Shown one piece after another: positions 6,438 through 13,717 of a stretch of DNA of 23,938 nucleotides (positions within the stretch are counted from its first letter, which is position 1; each line of letters starts with the position of its first letter). Source of the DNA: CAYVAP01 sp964343195 (GTDB lineage Bacteria; Bacteroidota; Bacteroidia; J057). Where the stretch lies: NCBI GenBank assembly GCA_964343195.1, contig CAYFIR010000105.1:1-23938 (forward strand). The letters run 5' to 3'. A program made the translations under genes and the position numbers. The notes beneath the pieces were generated by a model. The model worked only from the letters and a program-made list of their open reading frames with translations. It made no database searches and had not been told where the DNA came from.

Positions 6438-7727
6438 ATGAGAAACGAAAAACTTACCCGCGTCGTCATCACCGGCATGGGCGTTGTCGCCCCCAATGCC
6501 GTTGGACTGACGGATTTTGAAACAGCCCTGCGTGAAGGAAAAAGTGGCCTGAGCTTCCGCCCAGAAATGGCCGAAGCAAATTTTGGCTGCCAGGTCGCGG
6601 GAGTTCCTCCGGTTACGGAAGAGCAGCTATTGGCCCATTTCTCAGAACTAACCCTCAAGCACCTCAAATCCACGGGGGTCATGTATGGCACCATGGCCGG
6701 AATGGAAGCCTGGAAGGACGCCGGATTTGAATTTCCCAGCGAGGACTCAGAACCCGACTGGGACAGTGGCTGCGTCTTTGGAACAGGCATGACGGGGGCC
6801 GAAATCGTGCGTCATGGTGCCCTCCTGGTCGATGCAGGCAAGGTGAAGCGACTCGGCAGCCGCAGCGTCGAGCAGGGAATGGGCAGCGGCCCCAGTGCTT
6901 TTCTCGGAGGCAGATTGGGGCTGGGCAATCGCGTCAGCAGCAACTCGGCAGCTTGCGCGACTGGCACCGAAGCCATCCTCATGGCGGCGGAGCGCATCAG
7001 ATCTGGCAAGGCCAAACGCATGATGGCCGGAAGTTGCGACAGCCAGGGCATCTATGTCTGGGGGGGATTTGATGCCATGCGGGTGCTCAACCGCCGCCAC
7101 AATGACCAGCCAACTCAGGCCTCCCGGCCCCTTAGCGAAACCGCCAAAGGCTTTATTCCCGGAGCAGGCAGCGGAGCATTGTTACTCGAAAGCCTGGAAA
7201 GCGCCCAGGCACGGGGCGCACGCATTTACGCCGAGTTACTCGGTGGCCACGTCAATTCTGGCGGACAATTACAGGGAGGGTCCATGACGGCCCCCAATCC
7301 AACCGGGGTCAAGCGCTGCATTCAATATGGGCTGGCAGCGGCAGGTGTTAGCAGCGAGGAAATCGACCTCGTTTCCGGCCACTTGACCGCGACCATGGGC
7401 GATCCGCTCGAAGTCGCCAACTGGGTGGAGGTATTGGGCCGAAAAGGGGAGAATTTTCCCTATATGAATTCTTTGAAAGGCCTCATCGGGCACTGCCTCA
7501 GCGCTGCCGGAGCCATCGAAACCATTGCCGCCGTGTTGCAGCTAAAGGGGGGCTTCGTACACACATCTGCCAACAGCGAAGACCTGCACCCCGAAGTGGA
7601 AGCCCTCGTTCACCGCGACCGCATCCCGCTCCAGGCGATTGAGGCCTCGATTCGTACGGTTGCCAAGGCGAGTTTCGGCTTTGGGGATGTGAATGCCTGC
7701 CTGGTACTGCGGAAGTGGGAAGAATAG
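6438..7727 (+). CDS. FabF-like beta-ketoacyl synthase of unassigned pathway
   Basis: This 429-residue condensing enzyme has the complete Cys-His-His triad: Cys173 in NSAACATG, His315 in SGHLTAT and His352 in SLKGLIGHCLSAAGA, with Lys347 beside it. The fold is FabF/KS-II length. Two motifs differ from housekeeping FabF. The HGTST loop is HLTAT followed by MGDPLE, and the gatekeeper-side GEGAG motif is GAGSG. No acyl carrier protein, ketoreductase or other fatty-acid gene adjoins it, so it may be a specialised KS (for example for an aryl polyene or an unusual lipid) rather than the main FabF. It follows lpxB in the same direction, so a link with lipid A or acyl-chain supply is possible but unproven. 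Confidence 0.85.
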   Translation: MRNEKLTRVVITGMGVVAPNAVGLTDFETALREGKSGLSFRPEMAEANFGCQVAGVPPVTEEQLLAHFSELTLKHLKSTGVMYGTMAGMEAWKDAGFEFPSEDSEPDWDSGCVFGTGMTGAEIVRHGALLVDAGKVKRLGSRSVEQGMGSGPSAFLGGRLGLGNRVSSNSAACATGTEAILMAAERIRSGKAKRMMAGSCDSQGIYVWGGFDAMRVLNRRHNDQPTQASRPLSETAKGFIPGAGSGALLLESLESAQARGARIYAELLGGHVNSGGQLQGGSMTAPNPTGVKRCIQYGLAAAGVSSEEIDLVSGHLTATMGDPLEVANWVEVLGRKGENFPYMNSLKGLIGHCLSAAGAIETIAAVLQLKGGFVHTSANSEDLHPEVEALVHRDRIPLQAIEASIRTVAKASFGFGDVNACLVLRKWEE

Positions 7728-7812
7728 AAATGACCGTGAGGGGAATTTTGAGGTCAAAGCCTCATATCTTGAGTGTACTGCGTTACTAAAGTATCCCAAA
7801 CACATTCCACCC

Positions 7813-10026
7813 ATGAAGTTCCCCAAACTCACCCGGCACCTCGGCTCGTTGATGTTCCTGCTACTGGCAGGATATTTTCCATCTCTTCAGGCCCAGGATC
7901 ACTCCGTCGCGCGTCAGTGGAACGAGGTGCTGCTCAACGGCATCCGAAATGACTTCGCCAGACCAACGGTTCATGCCAGAAATCTATTTCACATCTCGGC
8001 GGCGATGTACGATGCCTGGGCGGTATTTGAGCCGAATGCAGCAACCTATTTTCTCGGAAAGCAAAATCACCGTTTTTTCATTCCATTCGAAGGATTTGAA
8101 ACCGACCTCGATGTCCAGGCTGCACGGGAAGAGGCCATCAGCTATGCGGCATTTCGGCTGATAAAATATCGTTTTCGAAACTCTCCCGGAGCGGAGGAGA
8201 CACTCGCAGCCTGCGACTCCCTGCTTTTGTCGCTGGGGTATGATCCCACTTTTTCCAATCCAAACTATCAGAATGGCTCGCCTGCCAGTCTGGGCCTTTA
8301 CCTGGCCGAGCAAATCATCGCCTATGGGCATCAGGATGGATCAAATGAAGAGGCGGGGTATGCCAATTCTTTTTACCAGTCTGTCAACCCTCCTTTGGCC
8401 CCAATCGCGCTGGGTAACCCCCGGATGATTTATCCCAATCGCTGGCAACCCCTTCAGCTAGGGCTATTCGTCGACCAGAGTGGAAATCCCCTGAACGGTG
8501 GGGCTCCGCCTTTTCTGGGCCCTGAATGGGGATACGTTTCTCCATTTGCGATGAATGAAGATGAAATCACCTGGAAAAAGCATGAGGACTACTGGTATCC
8601 CATCTACCACGATCCCGGTCCGCCCGCCCTCATGGATACCAGCTCAAGGGAGCCCTCCTTCGACTATCAGTGGAATCACTCGTTGGTGGCGCTCTGGTCC
8701 TCCCACCTCGATCCAAATGACGGCGTAATCTGGGATATTTCTCCCGGCAATCTGGGCAATATTTCCGTTGAAGATTTGCCCACTGACATCGAGGATCTAC
8801 CTGAATTTTACGATGAACTAAACGGTGGCGACATCGGAACAGGGTACGCTGTCAATCCCAAAACCGGAGCCCCCTACCCTCCCAACCTGGTTCCCAGAGG
8901 CGACTACACGCGGGTATTAGCAGAATTCTGGGCTGATGGGCCAGACTCGGAGACGCCTCCTGGTCACTGGTTCACCATCCTGAATCACGTCAACGATCAG
9001 CCAGAACTGGAGAAACGATTTGAGGGAAAAGGAGACATTCTCGACCCGCTGGAATGGGACGTCAAGGCTTACTTCATCCTGGGAGGGGCAGTTCATGACG
9101 CTGCCATTTCAGCCTGGAGCATCAAGGGCTATTACGATTATGTGCGGCCGATTTCGGCGATTCGCTGGATGGCAGATCAGGGGCAGTCTACTGACCCTAC
9201 CCAGCTCAACTATTCTCCCTATGGCATTCCACTGGAGCCAGGGCTTATTGAAGTGATCGAAGTGGGAGACCCGCTGGCGGGATTTCGGGATAGCAACGTA
9301 GGCAAAATCAAGCTCTACACCTGGCGCGGTCCTGCTTTCATTGGTCTGGGACAGGACTCCATCGCCGGAGTAGGCTGGATCCTGGCAGAGCAGTGGTGGC
9401 CCTATCAGCGCCCCAGCTTTGTAACACCGCCATTCGCAGGTTATATCTCTGGCCATTCGACCTTTTCCAGGGCAGCGGCTGAGGTGTTGACGATGCTGAC
9501 GGGCGACCCGTTTTTCCCCGGCGGCGTAGGAGAATTTGTCGCGCGAAAAAATGAATTTCTGGTCTTCGAAAAAGGCCCTTCGGTCGATGTGGTGCTGCAA
9601 TGGGCCACTTACCGCGATGCTTCTGACCAAACCAGTCTGTCGCGCATCTGGGGCGGCATCCACCCGCCTGTGGACGATATTCCGGGCAGGCTGATCGGCA
9701 TTGAAGTCGGCGAGGCGGCCTTTGCCCACGCAAAATCCTACTTCGACGGCACGGCCCGAAGTCCACGCTCGGAACCCTCCGTAACCCTGTATCCCAATCC
9801 GCTACGAAACGGGCAACGGCTGTTTTTTGAGCTGGAGGAAGCCTATTCTTCGGTCCAGATTTCCCTCATCAACCTGCATGGTCAGGTATTGGCCACAGAG
9901 GAATTCACCGATGTCCCCGTCAACCAAAGCATCGGGTGGCGCATTCCGGCCTTTCAGCCGGGTCTGTACGTGGTGCAGATCATCGCTGGGGATGAAGTCA
10001 TCAGCCAGAAGGTGCGGGTATGGTAG
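7813..10026 (+). CDS. Secreted vanadium haloperoxidase/PAP2-type enzyme with T9SS tail
   Basis: This 737-residue exported protein opens with a signal peptide (about 1-27, ending SLQA-Q). The large helical body carries the three PAP2/vanadium-haloperoxidase motifs: K438...R445-P446 in IKGYYDYVRP, the SGHS motif 546-549 in GYISGHSTFSRA, and SR(610-611)...H617 in SLSRIWGGIHPPVDD. These residues bind vanadate or phosphate in the family. The last about 75 residues are a type IX secretion sorting domain (VTLYPNP at 657-663, LINLHGQVL, QPGLYVVQI, ending KVRVW), so it is probably delivered to the cell surface. Halogenation versus phosphatase activity cannot be decided from sequence. I chose ATG 7813 because it begins the signal peptide; an in-frame start 120 bases earlier overlaps the preceding gene. 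It is single-gene and convergent with the J-domain gene. Confidence 0.88.
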   Translation: MKFPKLTRHLGSLMFLLLAGYFPSLQAQDHSVARQWNEVLLNGIRNDFARPTVHARNLFHISAAMYDAWAVFEPNAATYFLGKQNHRFFIPFEGFETDLDVQAAREEAISYAAFRLIKYRFRNSPGAEETLAACDSLLLSLGYDPTFSNPNYQNGSPASLGLYLAEQIIAYGHQDGSNEEAGYANSFYQSVNPPLAPIALGNPRMIYPNRWQPLQLGLFVDQSGNPLNGGAPPFLGPEWGYVSPFAMNEDEITWKKHEDYWYPIYHDPGPPALMDTSSREPSFDYQWNHSLVALWSSHLDPNDGVIWDISPGNLGNISVEDLPTDIEDLPEFYDELNGGDIGTGYAVNPKTGAPYPPNLVPRGDYTRVLAEFWADGPDSETPPGHWFTILNHVNDQPELEKRFEGKGDILDPLEWDVKAYFILGGAVHDAAISAWSIKGYYDYVRPISAIRWMADQGQSTDPTQLNYSPYGIPLEPGLIEVIEVGDPLAGFRDSNVGKIKLYTWRGPAFIGLGQDSIAGVGWILAEQWWPYQRPSFVTPPFAGYISGHSTFSRAAAEVLTMLTGDPFFPGGVGEFVARKNEFLVFEKGPSVDVVLQWATYRDASDQTSLSRIWGGIHPPVDDIPGRLIGIEVGEAAFAHAKSYFDGTARSPRSEPSVTLYPNPLRNGQRLFFELEEAYSSVQISLINLHGQVLATEEFTDVPVNQSIGWRIPAFQPGLYVVQIIAGDEVISQKVRVW

Positions 10027-10032
10027 GGAAAA

Positions 10033-10299
10033 GAATTCGCATAATTCGTGATTAGGAATTTGTAACGGGTATGAAGGATATGAGGATATGGAGGCAAATC
10101 GCTGCTTAAGGCCTTCATACCCTTCGGCTGATACTTCGACTTCGCTCAGCACAAGGCTCAGGGCAGCGCCTCCATTTACTCCATACCTCTCTCTTATAGT
10201 TAATTTTTGGACTCCTACTTACCCAGCATTGCACCCAACTACGACCCTGCTTTTCGAGCAGCGAGAAATTACGAATCGCGAATTCACCATTACGAATTT
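10033..10299. repeat. Repeat-filled convergent spacer with nested inverted repeats
   Basis: The borders carry ATTCGT-type sequence in opposite orientations (AATTCGCATAATTCGTGATT near 10034-10053; ACGAATCGCGAATTCACC and ATTACGAATTT near 10271-10299). Inside lies a perfect GGGTATGAAGG (10067-10077)/CCTTCATACCC (10112-10122) pair with a GGATATGAGGATATGGAGG stretch. There is also a fragment of another apparent repeat, ACTTCGACTTCGCTCAGCAC, near 10133-10152. The region separates two convergent genes and has no U-run terminator that I can see. Confidence 0.6.
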
Positions 10300-10935
10300 C
10301 TAGGCCTTCAACTCCTTCACAGCCTCCTGCCGGATGGCCTTCAGGATCTCATAGGGATCGATGGGGACGAGTTTGCCTTCGATGACAAAAGAGGACGTAA
10401 CACCCGATATGTGGCGGAACAGCCACTCTACCACGGGCATGAGGTCGCTTTGCTCGCCGAAGGCCAGCATGACTTTTACCGTCTCCCGAAAGCCGGCTCC
10501 ACGGTTGTAGTAGTTTTCCATGGCGATGAGTTTTGCCTTGGTGCCTTTGATTTTGACTTCGTCGCCCCGATCAATCAGTCGGCTGCGAAACAGGCGAAAC
10601 TTGAGCGCGGCATCGCTGGTCATGATGTCGATGCGCATGCCTTCGGAACGATACACGACATTGGGATCGGACTCCGCGTCAGAGGGAGCAGTGGCAGCGG
10701 AGGCTTTGCCTTCGAGGAAAGCACTAACCTTGGAACTCAGGGTTTCGATCTCCTGAAAACGCTCCTTGGCCATTTCCAGCACGGTTTCGTCGCCAAAGTG
10801 GGTGAAGTTGTCCGGGTGAAACTTTTTGCGGGCTTCGGTATGCAACTCCTTGAAATTATCCGAGGTAATCTCGCTGAGGGGTTTGCCGAAATATTTGACG
10901 ATGCGGTCCTGGTCTTCTTTGCTGAGCCTGCTCAT
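10300..10935 (-). CDS. Small J-domain protein of unknown role
   Basis: This is a 211-residue soluble protein. Residues about 10-70 resemble a DnaJ J-domain: a helix NFKELHTEARKKF, the HPD motif at 40-42 followed by NF, and a helix ETVLEMAKERFQEIETLSSKV. This suggests a DnaK (Hsp70) co-chaperone of the class that has only the J-domain in common with DnaJ. After an Ala/Ser/Asp-rich linker (about 75-92) comes a domain of roughly 115 residues, VYRSEG...VKELKA, that I do not recognise. It has no signal peptide or membrane helix. The gene stands alone on the minus strand. Its stop codon lies within an ATTCGT-type repeat and its upstream region is purine/pyrimidine-biased repeat DNA with no clear -7 box. 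The J-domain call is moderately sure; the partner is unknown. Confidence 0.75.
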   Translation of the reverse strand: MSRLSKEDQDRIVKYFGKPLSEITSDNFKELHTEARKKFHPDNFTHFGDETVLEMAKERFQEIETLSSKVSAFLEGKASAATAPSDAESDPNVVYRSEGMRIDIMTSDAALKFRLFRSRLIDRGDEVKIKGTKAKLIAMENYYNRGAGFRETVKVMLAFGEQSDLMPVVEWLFRHISGVTSSFVIEGKLVPIDPYEILKAIRQEAVKELKA

Positions 10936-11196
10936 GGGGAAAGGTGTATAGGAGGAATAGGGGATATAAGGTGTATAGGGGGAATATGGGCTGTTCAGTT
11001 ATATTTAATCTTGTCAAAGTCTCAATGTCTCAAACTCCCAATATCTCAACATCTCGTTTCTATTGACCCATAGTTAACCCAGTTCGTGACGGGAAGTTGA
11101 ATGAACTTATCAAAGAATTGAGATTATTCACAATGAAGGAGGAATTTGCATGGGCAAATCCGTTGCTATTCTGACAACTGGAACGAATAAAAGTCC
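10936..11196. other. Non-coding spacer with low-complexity repeats
   Basis: From 10945 to 10988 there is purine-rich GGTGTATAGG/GGGGATATAAGG repetition, which is the complement of pyrimidine-rich sequence at about 12383-12419 on the other side of the broken ycxB-like gene. At about 11018-11056 a TCTCAA-based period repeats four times (GTCTCAATGTCTCAAACTCC, then AATATCTCAACATCTC). No coding region is visible. Confidence 0.5.
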
Positions 11197-11204
11197 TATG
11201 TTTG
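11197..11204 (+). promoter_or_regulatory. -7 box for the ycxB-like gene
   Basis: TATGTTTG exactly fits TAnnTTTG and lies 17 bases before the ATG at 11222. The -33 element is weak (CTG 23 bases upstream). It supports the view that the now-truncated 5' fragment was once a properly expressed gene. Confidence 0.45.
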
Positions 11205-11221
11205 ACTAAATCCCTGGCAAC

Positions 11222-11389
11222 ATGGATCAAATCACTTTTTCCCAAAAACTCGACTTTCCCAAATACTTTCGTTTTACCCTCAAGTATGCTTACACCCGTC
11301 CCTTTATGCTTGTTTTCCAGGCGCTATGGGGATTGGCGCTTTTGTTTTTGCTGCTAGGTCTCCTGGTATCTGGAGGGATGTCCCTGTAG
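11222..11389 (+). pseudogene. YcxB-like membrane protein, 5' fragment
   Basis: A 55-codon open frame encodes MDQITFSQKLDFPKYFRFTL, a short loop, and one membrane helix (LVFQALWGLALLFLLLGLLV), then stops at TAG. YcxB-family proteins start with such a beta-rich lead and first helix. A second helix and the C-terminal YcxB domain should follow, and these are found 290 bases downstream at 11679-12026. I therefore read it as the amino-terminal part of a gene interrupted by inserted DNA. It is too short to be a convincing independent gene, although an expressed small membrane protein cannot be excluded. Confidence 0.65.
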
Positions 11390-11678
11390 CTCTGCAAATG
11401 GACTTTTAATACATGGTTTCTGAAAGTGCTATTTCGCTTTCAGCGGGACCTACTTTCTTTCAAAAGAAAGTAGGCAAAGAAATCTGGGCATTCCATTCAG
11501 CCCCACAGGCCGCCCCGGTTCACCGAATGCCCCCCGACGCCGCCACAAGCTCGCTTTATGGCTCTCTTTAAAGAGAATTTGATAACCGACAGGTTTCTCT
11601 CTGCGTCCTTGCGCCTCTGCGTGACAATAATATGCGGCGGGTTACTCTTCAATATGCTGCCCTAAGGGGATATGGGAA
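11390..11678. repeat. Hairpin-rich insertion that splits the ycxB-like gene
   Basis: The 289 bases between the two gene halves are non-coding. In order they contain: CTGAAAG/CTTTCAG; the palindrome CCTACTTTCT (11449-11458)/AGAAAGTAGG (11465-11474); GGGCATTC (11486-11493)/GAATGCCC (11525-11532); CTCTTTAAAGAG; and CTGCGTCCTTGCGCCTCTGC (about 11602-11621), which is the complement of the CGCAAAG-type repeats found at 12178-12310. Target duplications are not clear. I see no transposase, so this is a non-autonomous or composite repeat rather than an IS. Confidence 0.6.
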
Positions 11679-12026
11679 ATGCTAAAGCCGATTGGGTTCT
11701 TTTTCGGCTTTCTCTACATCGCCTATCCGGCCATGCTGCTTTTCATTCACCAAAATGCGTTCAACACCAATGAAATCCTGAAAAACACTGTCCAGTCTGA
11801 CATTTCTTCTCAGGGAATTTCGACTAAAGGGGATTCATATCAGTCTCAGATGGGCTGGAACAAGGTGTACAAAGTGAAAGAGTACAAAGACCGCTTTCTG
11901 GTATTCCTGAGCCGGCGTCAGGCCATCCACTTTGAAAAGGGCAACTTCCCCTCAGTGGCAGACATTGAAATCTTCAAGAGCATTGTGCGTCTGCAGCCCA
12001 ATGTCAAGGTTTCGAAGAAATTTTAG
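11679..12026 (+). pseudogene. YcxB-like membrane protein, 3' fragment
   Basis: This 115-residue frame holds what is missing from the fragment at 11222. It has a membrane helix (PIGFFFGFLYIAYPAMLLFI), a linker, and a YcxB-type C-terminal domain (SQMGWNKVYKVKEYKDRFLV, then FLSRRQAIHFEKGNFPS). In YcxB proteins the first and second helices belong to one chain of about 165-170 residues, close to the sum of the two fragments (170). An ATG at 11679 could allow separate translation, but no -7 box or leader is evident. It is most likely the carboxy-terminal remnant of an interrupted gene. The molecular function of YcxB is not known. Confidence 0.65.
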
Positions 12027-12047
12027 TGCTAGAAGAATTTAACCTCG

Positions 12048-12137
12048 AAGGGCTCAAATCCCAGATTCCGGTTTTATCGGAAGGAGATCTCTAAGAATAC
12101 GAAGCAGGCTCATTTCGATATGGACTTCTGAGCCCTT
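12048..12137. repeat. 90-base palindromic element sharing a core with 297-412
   Basis: The ends are AAGGGCTCA (12048-12056) and TGAGCCCTT (12129-12137), perfect inverted repeats. The core GATTCCGGTTTTATCGGAA (12064-12082) matches 376-393 apart from one substitution and one added base, and folds as TTCCG/CGGAA. The outer arms differ from those of the 297-412 element, so only the core is shared. Confidence 0.55.
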
Positions 12138-12177
12138 AGTGCCCTTCTTGGGGAACTTTGTGGCTAAAAACTGCAAG

Positions 12178-12311
12178 GACGCAATGGGCGCAAGGTTAAA
12201 GCAAACAGGACCATACTACTGGACATTTTTATTTTCGAACAGCCTATTTTAACCGCAAAGAACGCAAAGGAGGTCGCAAAGTCCGCTAAGAATAAGGTCA
12301 AGAGCACAAAG
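12178..12311. repeat. CGCAAAG-type periodic repeat region
   Basis: Runs such as GACGCAATGGGCGCAAGG (about 12179-12196) and CCGCAAAGAACGCAAAGG, then GTCGCAAAGTCCGCTAAG (about 12252-12289) repeat a roughly 9-base period. The opposite-strand version lies inside the insertion at about 11602-11621. Similar CGCAAAGA repeats are, to my knowledge, widespread in spacers of many bacteria. No gene is seen in 12027-12470. Confidence 0.55.
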
Positions 12312-12332
12312 GAAACCGTTGGTTTCGTTTTT
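12312..12332 (+). terminator. Possible Rho-independent terminator
   Basis: GAAACC-GTT-GGTTTC (12312-12326) is followed at once by GTTTTT. The stem is only six base pairs and lies 285 bases after the ycxB-like fragment, so this is a modest candidate. Confidence 0.35.
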
Positions 12333-12436
12333 GTCTAGCAGTATGAAACAGGACGTCAGACCTTGTTACAGCTAACCAGAGTGCACCCATATACACCATA
12401 TTTCCCTTATTTCCCCCTCATCGTACCTTTTTGTGG

Positions 12437-12466
12437 TTAAAGGGAAAGCCGGAGTTCCTACCTTTG
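12437..12466 (+). promoter_or_regulatory. Promoter for hemW, almost touching the start codon
   Basis: TACCTTTG (12459-12466) is an exact TAnnTTTG -7 box, with TTA 19 bases upstream (12437-12439) as a weak -33. Only four bases separate it from the GTG start at 12471, which implies a leaderless or nearly leaderless transcript. Confidence 0.5.
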
Positions 12467-12470
12467 CCGC

Positions 12471-13601
12471 GTGGCAGGAATCTACATCCATATCCCCTTC
12501 TGCAGGCACGCCTGCACTTACTGTGACTTTCACTTCTCGACGGTCTTGAGGGGAAAGCACGTCATGGCCCAGGCCATCGCCACAGAACTGGAAATCAAAG
12601 CCGACTTTCTCCCTCAAAAAGAAAACCTCGACAGCCTCTACTTCGGGGGCGGTACGCCGAGTGTGCTGGATGAGACGGAGTTAAAATGGATTTTTGAGGC
12701 GGTTCACAGGCAATTCAGCTTTCGGGAAGGAGCCGAGATCACGTTGGAGGCGAACCCGGAGGACATCACAGAGGAGCAGGTAGCTATCTGGAAAGGGCTG
12801 GGCATCAACCGCCTCAGCATCGGGGTTCAGTCCTTTTTTGCCGATGACCTGGAGTGGATGAACCGCCAACACAGCCCCGATCAGGCCCGTCAGGCGGTAG
12901 AGATCGCCCGAAAGGAAGGCATCGACCTCATCAGCGTGGACCTGATCTTCGGCCTCCCCTACTCTACCCCGGAACGCTGGGCAGCCAATGTCAATCAGGC
13001 GCTGGCGCTTGGGGTGCAACATTTGTCTTTCTATTCGCTGACGGTGGAAGAGAAAACCGCATTGGCACACCAGGTGAAGAAGGGAAAGATCGAGTTACCA
13101 AAGGAAGAAAGCTACAGTGAGCAGTACCTATTTGCCCATCATCGTCTACAGGAAGCTGGTTTTGAACACTACGAAGTGTCCAACTATGCCCTGCCGGGAT
13201 TTCGAGCCGTGCACAATTCTTCCTACTGGGAAGGACAACCATATCTGGGCATAGGCCCCTCGGCACATGGCTACGACGGGAAAGTTCGCTACTGGAACCA
13301 CGCCCACAATGTCCGCTACCTCGATGACGTGAATGCTGGTAAATACCCAGAGGCCGACCGGGAAATGCTTTCGCCTGAAGACCTGTACCACGATTACCTC
13401 ATCACCCACCTGCGCCACATCATGGGCATCAACCTGGCTCACATTGAGCAAAACTGGGTTCCAGATTGGCGGGAACATTTTGGCGAAAAAGTCCATGAGC
13501 TAAAAGGGCAGCATATGCTGATCCAGGATGGCGACACCCTGCGCATGACCCCGGAAGGGTGGATGGTGAGCGACCATGTGATTGGGGAGTTTTTCCTGTG
13601 A
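12471..13601 (+). CDS. hemW: Radical SAM heme chaperone HemW
   Basis: HemW is a radical-SAM protein, related to HemN, that binds heme and delivers it to target proteins. The 376-residue product has the cluster motif C11-x3-C15-x2-C18 in CRHACTYCDF, the GGGTPS SAM-binding turn (59-64), ITLEANPEDIT and RLSIGVQSF, and ends with a HemN-C-type winged domain. The CxxxCxxCDF form is that of HemW rather than coproporphyrinogen dehydrogenase HemN. The start is GTG: upstream in-frame codons offer no ATG, and the first Met downstream (residue 32) would delete the cluster. Transcription seems to begin at or beside this GTG. It stands alone, after the broken ycxB-like gene. Confidence 0.93.
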   Translation: MAGIYIHIPFCRHACTYCDFHFSTVLRGKHVMAQAIATELEIKADFLPQKENLDSLYFGGGTPSVLDETELKWIFEAVHRQFSFREGAEITLEANPEDITEEQVAIWKGLGINRLSIGVQSFFADDLEWMNRQHSPDQARQAVEIARKEGIDLISVDLIFGLPYSTPERWAANVNQALALGVQHLSFYSLTVEEKTALAHQVKKGKIELPKEESYSEQYLFAHHRLQEAGFEHYEVSNYALPGFRAVHNSSYWEGQPYLGIGPSAHGYDGKVRYWNHAHNVRYLDDVNAGKYPEADREMLSPEDLYHDYLITHLRHIMGINLAHIEQNWVPDWREHFGEKVHELKGQHMLIQDGDTLRMTPEGWMVSDHVIGEFFL

Positions 13602-13637
13602 TAATCGGCTGGAAAGAAGGGGGACAGATTTGAGGGC

Positions 13638-13666
13638 AAATATTGTGGGGAATATTTCTAAATTTG
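13638..13666 (+). promoter_or_regulatory. -7 box with adjoining palindrome before the Wzz-like gene
   Basis: TAAATTTG (13659-13666) is an exact TAnnTTTG box 51 bases before the ATG at 13718. Directly upstream lies the perfect palindrome AAATATT (13638-13644)/AATATTT (13651-13657) around a six-base spacer, in the stretch a regulator might occupy between -7 and -33. No good -33 TTG is at the usual distance. Confidence 0.4.
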
Positions 13667-13717
13667 GCCGCCAATAACCCAATGCACACCACTGCATTTA
13701 CCAAAGGAATCGAATAG

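Noticed and set aside
7693..7812. Longer N-terminus for the haloperoxidase-type protein
   Set aside because: It overlaps the ketoacyl synthase and would place the signal peptide 40 residues inside.
10207..11073. 288-codon plus-strand frame opposite the J-domain gene
   Set aside because: It starts in repeat DNA and mirrors the real gene; the HPD-bearing minus frame is the coherent one.
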